From contig JAEWEF010000076.1 in assembly GCA_023389595.1 (NCBI GenBank), positions 1 through 11,313 on the forward strand: a stretch of DNA of 11,313 bases, written 5' to 3'. Shown one piece after another: positions 1 to 6,534 of the stretch (within the stretch, counting starts at the first letter, position 1; every line of letters starts with the position of its first letter). The position numbers and the translations under genes are program-made. The DNA comes from Fusobacteriota bacterium (GTDB lineage: Bacteria > Fusobacteriota > Fusobacteriia > Fusobacteriales > Fusobacteriaceae). The notes beneath the pieces were generated by a model. That model saw nothing but the letters and a program-made list of their open reading frames with translations, did no database searches and was not told where the DNA came from.

Positions 1-26
1 AATATATAAATAGTATTTTAAAGATT

Positions 27-64
27 AATATGGGACTATTCAAATTATAAGTCCCATATTTTTT
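27..64 (+). terminator. Rho-independent terminator of a gene left of the window
   Basis: A perfect 11-bp stem (27-37 with 50-60; arm AATATGGGACT) encloses a 12-nt loop and runs into a T-tract at 59-64 on the + strand. The T-tract means it stops rightward transcription arriving from outside the window. Read leftward, the hairpin has no T-tract after it, so it would end the recombinase transcript only weakly. The right arm and the T-tract lie within a 26-bp sequence that is repeated inside the recombinase gene. Confidence 0.75.
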
Positions 65-285
65 ATTATTTATTTATTTATTTTTGGTATCTTAGACAAA
101 ACCTTTTTTTCTATTATAGATTTTGCATCTATATATATTTCTGTAACTCTTGTGTCGCTATGACCTAAAAAATCTCTGATCTCAATCAAATCAGCTCCAT
201 TTGATGATAATTCAGTTGCTATAGCATGTCTTATATTATGTGGGCTTATACTTTTTTCTATTATAAGTCCCATATTTTTTATTAT
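44..285. repeat. 26-bp perfect direct repeat (44-69 and 260-285)
   Basis: Positions 44-69 and 260-285 are identical over 26 bases and differ at both flanking bases. The offset is 216 bp, a whole number of codons. The first copy forms the right arm and T-tract of the terminator just beyond the recombinase stop codon. The second copy lies inside the recombinase gene and encodes roughly residues 254-262, including the peptide IIKNMGLII. The shared core AGTCCCATATT is also present in inverted form at 27-37. Confidence 0.85.
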
Positions 286-1047
286 ATTATATAGAGACTT
301 GTAAGAAAGTTTTTGGTTATCCTTAAAATTACTACAAAAAATATAATGATTTAAAATTTCTTCATTAGATATTTGAAACAGAGATTGCATTTCTTCCTTA
401 TAGTGAAGCAATATTTGTATTAATTCTGGATGCAAAGGCTTATATTGTTCCTTACCAGATTTTGTTTTTTCTAATTTCAAAAAATAATTATCATCTCTAG
501 ATAGAATATGTCTAAATTCCATATGCAACAATTCATCACTTCTCATTCCCGTATAATAAAGTGTGTTAAGTATTACATAGTTTCTAAAAGATTTTTCATT
601 TTTTATTTTAAAATTATCTATTATATTTTTAATATCTTCAGAAGATATTTTAAGTATATTATCTATATTTCTAGTAGTTTTAAATAGCCTAACATTAGAA
701 AAAGGATTTTCTATACCATACTCTTCCAATTCTCTATACAAGGATTTTAATGCAGAAATAATTTTATTTATAGAAGTTTTTTTTAAATTTCTTGTATCAA
801 TTAAACTTGATATATATTGTTCTACGTCAGATTTATCTATATCCTTCATTAAAGGAATTATTTCTTCTTCACTAAAACTTCCATTTCCTTCATATATAAA
901 ATCTAAAAAATCTTTTAAGTAGAACATATAATCCTGAATAGTTTTTGGAGATCTATACATTTCAAAATAAGTTTTTTTATTGGAATTTTGTCTTTTTTTT
1001 CTAGTATGTTTAATTATACCATGATCTAATTTTACTATTTTGTTCAT
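70..1047 (-). CDS. Xer-like tyrosine recombinase / phage-type integrase
   Basis: This 325-residue protein is a site-specific DNA recombinase that would act by a covalent 3'-phosphotyrosine intermediate. An N-terminal SAM-like core-binding domain covers about residues 30-120 and the catalytic domain about 130-320. The catalytic set is complete: R169 in TGMRSDEL, a beta-hairpin lysine (K196, or possibly K199), H270 and R273 in SPHNIRH, H296 in LGHSDTR, and nucleophile Y305. Its length fits XerC/XerD-type proteins, slightly long because of a basic N-terminal extension. The ATG is supported by GGAGG (1057-1061) nine bases upstream. It stands alone, divergent from the cobalamin genes. No mobile-element cargo, excisionase or flanking att pair is visible, so it could be a chromosomal Xer-type enzyme, a solitary integrase or a phase-variation recombinase. 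The family call is firm; the specific role is unknown. Confidence 0.9.
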   Translation of the reverse strand: MNKIVKLDHGIIKHTRKKRQNSNKKTYFEMYRSPKTIQDYMFYLKDFLDFIYEGNGSFSEEEIIPLMKDIDKSDVEQYISSLIDTRNLKKTSINKIISALKSLYRELEEYGIENPFSNVRLFKTTRNIDNILKISSEDIKNIIDNFKIKNEKSFRNYVILNTLYYTGMRSDELLHMEFRHILSRDDNYFLKLEKTKSGKEQYKPLHPELIQILLHYKEEMQSLFQISNEEILNHYIFCSNFKDNQKLSYKSLYNIIKNMGLIIEKSISPHNIRHAIATELSSNGADLIEIRDFLGHSDTRVTEIYIDAKSIIEKKVLSKIPKINK

Positions 1048-1072
1048 GTAACATATCCTCCTTATTTAATAA

Positions 1073-1101
1073 ATACTATCACAAAAAAATATGATTTACA
1101 A
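1073..1101 (-). promoter_or_regulatory. Predicted promoter of the recombinase
   Basis: On the - strand, TTGTAA (1096-1101) is followed by a 17-nt spacer and TAGTAT (1073-1078), with a TG one base before the -10 (extended -10). It lies 26 bases upstream of the recombinase start. The -10 matches consensus at only four of six positions, so this is a moderate prediction. Confidence 0.45.
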
Positions 1102-1114
1102 TAAGATTTTTTAA

Positions 1115-1143
1115 TATACAGAGCTATAAAACTATGTTATAAT
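1115..1143 (+). promoter_or_regulatory. Predicted promoter of the cobU-lepA operon
   Basis: A perfect -10 TATAAT (1138-1143) is preceded by an extended TG motif (TGT at 1135-1137). With a 17-nt spacer the -35 is TATACA (1115-1120), four of six to consensus. The leader from the likely start site to the cobU TTG is only about 20-25 nt, too short for a cobalamin riboswitch. It is back to back with the recombinase promoter. Confidence 0.6.
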
Positions 1144-1173
1144 TTATAATATAAATTTATTTAAGGTGATAAA

Positions 1174-1746
1174 TTGGGTAAAATAATTTATTGTACGGGT
1201 GGAATTAGGAGTGGAAAAAGCCTATTTTCAGAAAAATATATTTATGAAAATAATTATAATAAAAAAATATATTTAGCGACTGCTATTCCTTCTGACGATG
1301 ATATGAAATCAAGAATAAAAAAACATAAAGATAGAAGGGATAAATCTTGGTATACTATTGAATCTTATTCAAATATAATAGAAAATATAGAACCGTACGT
1401 CAATGAATTTGATGTGATTCTTATAGATTGTATTTCAAATATGATATCCAATCAAATGATTTTTTCTTATGATATAGACTGGGATAACGCAAGTCAAGAA
1501 GATATTAAAATTGTATTTAATAAAATTTTGAAAGAATTAGAAAATTTACTTCTTTTTTTAAAAAAAAGTAAACTAGATTCTGTAATAGTTAGTAGCGAGG
1601 TTGGTATGACATTAGTGTCCAATTTCTCTTTAGGAAGATATTTTCAAGATTTACTTGGATTAGCTAATCAACTTATTGCTAAACATGCTGACGAAGCTTA
1701 CTTGTCAGTTTCTGGAATTAACATTCAAATAAAGGAGAAAAAATAA
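1174..1746 (+). CDS. cobU: Bifunctional adenosylcobinamide kinase / adenosylcobinamide-phosphate guanylyltransferase
   Basis: This cytoplasmic enzyme phosphorylates adenosylcobinamide and then transfers GMP from GTP to give adenosylcobinamide-GDP, the first step of nucleotide-loop assembly. The 190-residue length is normal. The P-loop is GGIRSGKS (residues 9-16). RIKKHKDRR supplies H51, at the position of the guanylylated histidine. SSEVGM and the C-terminal LGRYFQDLLGLANQLIAKHAD region match the family closely. Translation starts at TTG (1174), supported by AAGGTGAT (1163-1170) with five-base spacing; the P-loop begins soon after, so no upstream start is needed. It is the first gene of the operon, and its TAA directly abuts the cobS start codon. 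The two-step activity is inferred from the family. Confidence 0.95.
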   Translation: MGKIIYCTGGIRSGKSLFSEKYIYENNYNKKIYLATAIPSDDDMKSRIKKHKDRRDKSWYTIESYSNIIENIEPYVNEFDVILIDCISNMISNQMIFSYDIDWDNASQEDIKIVFNKILKELENLLLFLKKSKLDSVIVSSEVGMTLVSNFSLGRYFQDLLGLANQLIAKHADEAYLSVSGINIQIKEKK

Positions 1747-2496
1747 TTGAAAAAGTTTATTTTGATTCTATCTTTTATGACAAGAATTCCCGTACCTAAT
1801 ATTGATTATTCAGAAGAAAACATGGGAAAATCTATGAAGTTATTCTCGCTAGTAGGTTTAATAATAGGAATTTTAATGATAATTTTATCAAAAATATTAC
1901 TTATATTAAATTTAAACCATATCATTATATCAGTATTAGTTGTTTTATTTGAAGTTTTAATAACCGGAGCTATTCACTTAGATGGATTAGCAGATACTTT
2001 TGATGGTATTTTTAGCTACAGACCTAAAGAAAGAATTTTAGAAATTATGAAAGATTCTCACGTAGGTACTAACGGAGTTATTGCACTTATATTTTCTATA
2101 ATTATTAAAACTGCTCTTATATATGAAATAATATATTATAATTTAGAAGATTTTATTCTACTTATGCCTATTATTTCAAGAATATCAAGTATATTTAGCT
2201 GTGCCTTTTTTAATTATGCCAGAGAAAATGGGATGGCAAAATCTTTTATAGAACATACAAAACCGATACATTTATTACCATCTTTTTTGTTAGCATTTAT
2301 TTTTATAATTTTTTACTATTATTATTATCATTTAAATGTTTCAATTTCATTTGCATCCGTTATTTTATTTAGCTACATATTTTCTAAATATGTAACAAAA
2401 AAAATAGGGGGCATTACCGGAGATATACTTGGTGCGATAGTTGAAATTTCTGAAATATTATATTTATTTATTACAATTTTTATATATATTAATTAA
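1747..2496 (+). CDS. cobS: Adenosylcobinamide-GDP ribazoletransferase (cobalamin synthase)
   Basis: This integral membrane enzyme joins adenosylcobinamide-GDP to alpha-ribazole (or its 5'-phosphate) to give adenosylcobalamin (phosphate) plus GMP. It has 249 residues, typical for CobS. The N-terminal SFMTRIPVP motif and the signature HLDGLADTFDG (residues 77-87), followed by EIMKDSHVGTNGVIAL, contain the conserved acidic metal-binding residues. Hydrophobic segments near residues 33-53, 57-76, 109-127, 135-155, 177-215 and 236-249 indicate a polytopic membrane protein. It starts at TTG immediately after the cobU stop, with AAAGGAG (1731-1737) nine bases upstream inside the end of cobU, suggesting translational coupling. 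An ATG-initiated alternative at residue 11 would cut into the conserved N-terminus. Confidence 0.95.
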   Translation: MKKFILILSFMTRIPVPNIDYSEENMGKSMKLFSLVGLIIGILMIILSKILLILNLNHIIISVLVVLFEVLITGAIHLDGLADTFDGIFSYRPKERILEIMKDSHVGTNGVIALIFSIIIKTALIYEIIYYNLEDFILLMPIISRISSIFSCAFFNYARENGMAKSFIEHTKPIHLLPSFLLAFIFIIFYYYYYHLNVSISFASVILFSYIFSKYVTKKIGGITGDILGAIVEISEILYLFITIFIYIN

Positions 2497-2506
2497 GGGA
2501 GGTTAT

Positions 2507-3082
2507 ATGGGAAAAATTATACTTATAAGACACGGACAAACGGAACATAATGTAAATGCTATATATTTTGGAAAACTTAATCCTCCTTTAAACGATAACG
2601 GTATTTCCCAAGCCGAGTTAGCTAGAGAAAATATAATGAATATTCATTACGATAGAATATATGCTAGTCCTTTACAAAGAACTTTTCAAACTGCTAACAT
2701 AGTAAACTATCTTGAAAAAGATATTATAAAAGATACTAGATTGGAGGAGATTGATTTTGGACTTTTTGAAGGACTTACATTAAATGAAATAATAAATAAA
2801 TATCCTGAAGGATATGAAAAAATGAAAGACGATTGGGATAATTATAATTATGAAACAGGAGAAAGTCCTAAAGAGATGTATGAGAGAGTTGTGTCATTTT
2901 TGAAAACTTTAGATTTTAATCAAGACAATCTAATAGTTTCTCATTGGGGACCTATTAATTGTATTATAAGTCATCTATTGTCACATACTTTAGATTTTTA
3001 TTGGAAATTTAAAGTAAAAAATGGAAGTATTATTATTATTGAAGGCAACTTAGATTTTGCCTATTTAACTAAATTTTATTAG
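2507..3082 (+). CDS. cobC: Histidine phosphatase, probable alpha-ribazole phosphatase
   Basis: The 191-residue protein belongs to the histidine phosphatase (phosphoglycerate mutase-like) superfamily. The phosphorylated histidine is H9 in LIRHGQTEHN; SPLQRTFQTA supplies the second arginine, EIDFGLFEGLT the acidic region, and SHWGPIN the second histidine. This last motif is usually SHGGxxR in the family. Lying between cobS and cobT, it most likely removes the 5'-phosphate of alpha-ribazole-phosphate or adenosylcobalamin-phosphate. By motif alone it could be a general sugar-phosphate phosphatase, so the function rests on context. I start it at ATG 2507 because GGGAGG (2497-2502) follows the cobS stop directly. 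A TTG-initiated extension from 2441 would only overlap cobS and lacks family similarity. Confidence 0.85.
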   Translation: MGKIILIRHGQTEHNVNAIYFGKLNPPLNDNGISQAELARENIMNIHYDRIYASPLQRTFQTANIVNYLEKDIIKDTRLEEIDFGLFEGLTLNEIINKYPEGYEKMKDDWDNYNYETGESPKEMYERVVSFLKTLDFNQDNLIVSHWGPINCIISHLLSHTLDFYWKFKVKNGSIIIIEGNLDFAYLTKFY

Positions 3083-3096
3083 GAATAGATTATTTT

Positions 3097-4158
3097 ATGT
3101 TAAAAGAAGAAGTATTGGAATTAATTAAAAATATAAAACCAATAAATAATTTATATGCAGAAAATGCAGAGAAATCCCTTGATGAAAAAATGAAACCGTA
3201 TAAAAGTTTAGGTATTATAGAAGATATTGTCATAAAATTAGCTGGTATATATGGTTATCCTTTAAGACAACTTTCTAAAAAATGTCATATAGTAGTATCA
3301 GCAGATAATGGAATCATAGAAGAGGGAGTTTCTTCTTGCCCGGTAGAATACACATCTTTAGTTAGTGAAGCTATGCTTAATAATATTGCTGCCATTGGAA
3401 TTTTTTGTAAAGAATTAAATATAAATTTAGATGTAATAAATGTTGGTATGATATCGGATATAAAAAGACAATATCCAAATTACTACAATTTTAATATAAG
3501 AAAGGGAACTGATAATTTTTATAAAAAAAGAGCTATGTCGTTAGAGGAAGTTTTTAAATCTATAAAACTTGGCATAGATATTATTAATGATAGAAAGCAT
3601 TTCGATATATTTTCTAATGGAGAAATGGGAATAGGAAATACCACTACAAGTTCTGCAGTTCTTTATTCAATCACAAAAGAAAATATTGAAAATATTGTTG
3701 GCAGAGGTGGAGGTCTTTCTGATATTTCTCTTATAAATAAAAAGAGAATAATAAAAGAATCTTGTGAAAAATATAATACATTCGATATGGGAATTTTTGA
3801 AATTCTTTCTCATGTTGGAGGAATAGATTTATGTGTAATGGTAGGAATGTATATAGGATGTGCATTAAATAAAAAGCTTATGCTAGTTGATGGATTTATT
3901 TCTGGTGTAGCTGCATTGGCTGCTGTTAAGTTAAATCCTAATATTAAAAACTATATTTTATTTACACATAAAAGCGAAGAACCAGGAATGAAAACTATTT
4001 TAAAAGAATTAAAAACAACAACTTTTTTGAATATGAATATGAGATTGGGAGAAGGTACTGGGGCTGTTCTTGCTTATCCAATCATAGATTGTGCTATAGG
4101 TGTATCTAATAATATGAAAACTCCAGATGAAGTTTACAAAATGTTCACGGAGGTATAA
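3097..4158 (+). CDS. cobT: Nicotinate-nucleotide:dimethylbenzimidazole phosphoribosyltransferase
   Basis: CobT makes alpha-ribazole 5'-phosphate from nicotinate mononucleotide and a lower-ligand base such as dimethylbenzimidazole. The 353-residue length is standard. SADNGIIEEGVSS (from residue 68) matches the family's N-terminal signature, with N where many enterobacterial proteins have H. GEMGIGNTTTS is the conserved glycine-rich loop. The C-terminal RLGEGTGA carries E319, in the position of the catalytic general base (E317 in Salmonella CobT). The only Shine-Dalgarno match is a weak AGGA (3081-3084) overlapping the cobC stop, so expression probably relies on coupling. Which lower-ligand base it uses cannot be read from sequence. 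It completes the four-gene nucleotide-loop set. Confidence 0.95.
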   Translation: MLKEEVLELIKNIKPINNLYAENAEKSLDEKMKPYKSLGIIEDIVIKLAGIYGYPLRQLSKKCHIVVSADNGIIEEGVSSCPVEYTSLVSEAMLNNIAAIGIFCKELNINLDVINVGMISDIKRQYPNYYNFNIRKGTDNFYKKRAMSLEEVFKSIKLGIDIINDRKHFDIFSNGEMGIGNTTTSSAVLYSITKENIENIVGRGGGLSDISLINKKRIIKESCEKYNTFDMGIFEILSHVGGIDLCVMVGMYIGCALNKKLMLVDGFISGVAALAAVKLNPNIKNYILFTHKSEEPGMKTILKELKTTTFLNMNMRLGEGTGAVLAYPIIDCAIGVSNNMKTPDEVYKMFTEV

Positions 4159-4926
4159 ATGGAAAATCAAAATCACAGAAATCGTCTAAAACAATCTTTT
4201 GTGTTGAATGGAATAGATGCTTTTCACGATTATGAAATTTTGGAATTATTATTAACTTATGTTATAAAAAGAAAAGATACCAAACAAATTGCTAAGGATT
4301 TAATAAAATCTTGTGGTAGTTTAGATGGAGTTTTTTCTGAATGCATAAAAGAATTAGATAATATTTATAAAAATAATTATATTCAAAATCCATTAGTAGA
4401 TAAAAAGAAAATAACGAAGGTAATAAAATCTACATCTGATAAACTTTCAAATATAGATGGTTTTGGAGATGAATCTCTGATTTTATTATCTTTAATTGCA
4501 CAAATAACAAGCAAACTATATAAAGAATTTTTAATAGATAGTAACATTAATCTTCCAATAAAAAATACGAGTACTTTAATTAATTATCTTAGAAGTGTTC
4601 TTTCTTTTGAAAATGTTGAGAAATTTTATATAATATATTTAGATACTCAGAATAAAGTTATAGGGATTCCTATGGAATTTAAAGGGACTCTAGATAAAAG
4701 TTATATATACATTAGAGAAATTGTTAAAAACATATTGAGATACGATGCTAAATCAGTTGTTTTTGTACATAATCATCCGTCTGGAAATCTTGCTCCATCA
4801 TCTAGTGATATAGAAATAACTAAAAAACTTATATCCGCTTTATCTCTATTTGATATAACTGTACTAGATCATATTATTATTTCAAAATACGGTTTTAAAA
4901 GTTTTTTAGCGGAAGGGTTAATTTAA
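4159..4926 (+). CDS. radC: RadC-family JAB/MPN domain protein
   Basis: RadC proteins have an N-terminal helix-hairpin-helix-like segment and a C-terminal JAB1/MPN+ metalloprotease-like domain. The historical DNA-repair assignment has been withdrawn for E. coli, and the cellular role is uncertain. Here the JAMM motif is intact: H204 and H206 in HNHPSG and D217 in PSSSD. The N-terminal part (LELLLTYVIKRKDTKQIAKDL) fits the RadC leader. At 255 residues it is somewhat longer than the usual 220-230; the extra length falls around residues 70-110, between the N-terminal and catalytic parts. GGAGG (4149-4153) lies five bases before the ATG, which directly follows the cobT stop. The chromosomal operon setting argues against a plasmid- or phage-borne anti-restriction RadC. 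Confidence 0.92.
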   Translation: MENQNHRNRLKQSFVLNGIDAFHDYEILELLLTYVIKRKDTKQIAKDLIKSCGSLDGVFSECIKELDNIYKNNYIQNPLVDKKKITKVIKSTSDKLSNIDGFGDESLILLSLIAQITSKLYKEFLIDSNINLPIKNTSTLINYLRSVLSFENVEKFYIIYLDTQNKVIGIPMEFKGTLDKSYIYIREIVKNILRYDAKSVVFVHNHPSGNLAPSSSDIEITKKLISALSLFDITVLDHIIISKYGFKSFLAEGLI

Positions 4927-4938
4927 TTAGGAGATAAT

Positions 4939-5865
4939 ATGGAAAATTTAAACTTAAATCTTGAAAATAATCAAGAATCTTTAATAGAAACAACACACGA
5001 TGTCGTTGTAGTTTTATTTGAAACAACGAAAAAAAGATATTATTTTGAACTATTAACAAATATGAATATAAAAAAAGGAGATTTTTTAATTGTTGAAACG
5101 ATTAGAGGAAAGGAAGTAGGAATTGCTTGCGGTGCTCCAATTAAAATTTCTAGTTCTCAATTAACATCACCTTTGAAGCCAATAATAAAGAAGGCAGACG
5201 TAAGTGAAATAAATTGTTACAAAATGATAAAAGAAGATTCAAAAAAAGCTTTTAAAATATGTTCTACAAATATCAAAAAACATAATCTTGATATGAAGCT
5301 AGTTACGACTGAATATAATTTTGATAAATCAAAATTAATTTTTTATTTTACTGCAGAAGGGAGAATCGATTTCAGAGAACTTGTAAAAGATTTAGCTAAT
5401 ATATTTAAAACTAGAATAGAACTTCGACAAATAGGTGTTAGAGATGAAGCACGAATACTTGGTAATATAGGATTATGCGGGAAAGAATTATGTTGTAGAA
5501 CTTTTATAAACAAATTTGATTCTGTCTCAATAAAAATGGCAAGAGATCAAGGTCTAGTAATTAATCCAGCAAAAATTTCTGGTGTCTGTGGTAGATTACT
5601 ATGTTGTATAGGGTATGAATATGCCACTTATGAAGAAGCTCTAGCACAATTTCCTACCGTTAACCAAATTGTAACAACAGAGTCTGGAAACGGTAAAGTA
5701 ACTAGTATTAATCCTCTTAACGGATTTTTATATGTAGATGTAGAAGATAAAGGTATAATGAGATTTAATATAGAAGATATAAAATTTAACAAAAAGGAAG
5801 CTTCTAAACTAAAAAAGATTAAATCTCCTGAAGAGTTAGAAAATTTAGATCTTGAAAGAGAGTAA
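4939..5865 (+). CDS. ricT: PSP1-domain protein, RicT (YaaT) family
   Basis: This 308-residue protein matches RicT/YaaT. In Bacillus subtilis that protein works with RicA and RicF in a complex that binds [4Fe-4S] clusters and promotes RNase Y-dependent mRNA maturation. The diagnostic segment is residues 175-227, with paired-cysteine motifs GLCGKELCC (C180, C185, C186) and GVCGRLLCC (C217, C222, C223) separated by VSIKMARDQGLVINP. All the family cysteines are present, so cluster binding is plausible. The N-terminus (residues 1-20) is polar and poorly conserved; the C-terminal tail after about 285 is charged. AGGAG (4929-4933) sits five bases before the ATG. RicA and RicF are not in the window, so the RNA-processing role is inferred from homology only. 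Confidence 0.9.
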   Translation: MENLNLNLENNQESLIETTHDVVVVLFETTKKRYYFELLTNMNIKKGDFLIVETIRGKEVGIACGAPIKISSSQLTSPLKPIIKKADVSEINCYKMIKEDSKKAFKICSTNIKKHNLDMKLVTTEYNFDKSKLIFYFTAEGRIDFRELVKDLANIFKTRIELRQIGVRDEARILGNIGLCGKELCCRTFINKFDSVSIKMARDQGLVINPAKISGVCGRLLCCIGYEYATYEEALAQFPTVNQIVTTESGNGKVTSINPLNGFLYVDVEDKGIMRFNIEDIKFNKKEASKLKKIKSPEELENLDLERE

Positions 5866-5875
5866 TAAAATAATT

Positions 5876-6526
5876 ATGAATAAAACTAAATTAATAGATT
5901 TAGATAACGGAAATAAAATTTACCAACTTGATAAAGGTTTCAAATTATCAACCGACACTGTCGAATTATCTCATTTCATAAATATAGATAATCCAAGCAA
6001 AGTACTTGAAATAGGGACAGGAAATGGAATAATACCTATCTTACTAAATAAAAATAATATAGAAGAATTTGATGCTGTAGAGATACAAAAAGAAAATATT
6101 GAAATAGCTGAAAAAAATTTTAAATTAAATAATTTAAGTGATAAATTTAGATTAATTAATTCTGATATAAGAAAATATAAAAAATCTAATTATTACGATA
6201 TTATTATATCTAATCCGCCTTTTATGACAGTGGACGGCAAGCCAGTTAATAAAGATATTAATAAATATATATCACGACACGAATATTACCTTAATTTAGA
6301 AGAGTTTATATCAAATTCTAAAAGATTACTAAAACCTGTGGGTAAAATTTTTTTTGTACACAGATTGCATAGACTAGAAGAGATTATAGTTATGCTTAAT
6401 AAATATAATTTTTCTTTATCTAAAATAAGATTTTTAACTAAAAATTGTAACTATATAAATATAGTACTTTTTGAAGCTTATAAAGGTAAAAATACTAAAT
6501 TAAAAATAGAACACAAAGAAGTCTAG
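5876..6526 (+). CDS. TrmN6-like N6-adenine methyltransferase (tRNA1(Val) A37 type)
   Basis: This is a class I SAM-dependent methyltransferase of 216 residues. Motif I is LEIGTGNG (residues 44-51), the acidic ribose-binding region is AVEIQKENIEIAEKN, and the catalytic NPPF motif (residues 113-116) marks an amino-group (N6-adenine) methyltransferase. The size and the early FKLSTDTVELSHF segment resemble YfiC/TrmN6, which methylates A37 of tRNA1(Val) in E. coli. Other NPPF enzymes act on rRNA or proteins, so the exact target is uncertain. I chose ATG 5876. A TTG at 5852 in the same frame would overlap the end of ricT by 14 bases, lacks a Shine-Dalgarno sequence and adds only eight residues. The start lies 10 bp after the ricT stop and the TAG is 8 bp before lepA. 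Confidence 0.85.
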   Translation: MNKTKLIDLDNGNKIYQLDKGFKLSTDTVELSHFINIDNPSKVLEIGTGNGIIPILLNKNNIEEFDAVEIQKENIEIAEKNFKLNNLSDKFRLINSDIRKYKKSNYYDIIISNPPFMTVDGKPVNKDINKYISRHEYYLNLEEFISNSKRLLKPVGKIFFVHRLHRLEEIIVMLNKYNFSLSKIRFLTKNCNYINIVLFEAYKGKNTKLKIEHKEV

Positions 6527-6534
6527 GGGGAATA

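Noticed and set aside
27..276. Invertible phase-variation element flanked by 27-37 and 266-276
   Set aside because: The arms are only 11 bp, inversion would disrupt the recombinase itself, and no promoter or alternative gene lies between; the repeat is reported only as an observation.
1048..1173. Cobalamin riboswitch ahead of cobU
   Set aside because: The leader after the predicted promoter is only about 20-25 nt, and no B12-box-like or long structured element is visible; the region holds two divergent promoters instead.
2441..2506. Upstream TTG extension of cobC
   Set aside because: It overlaps the end of cobS in another frame, adds a hydrophobic stretch unlike the phosphatase family, and a strong Shine-Dalgarno serves the ATG at 2507.
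5852..5875. TTG extension of the TrmN6-like gene
   Set aside because: It overlaps ricT, lacks a Shine-Dalgarno sequence and adds no conserved residues.
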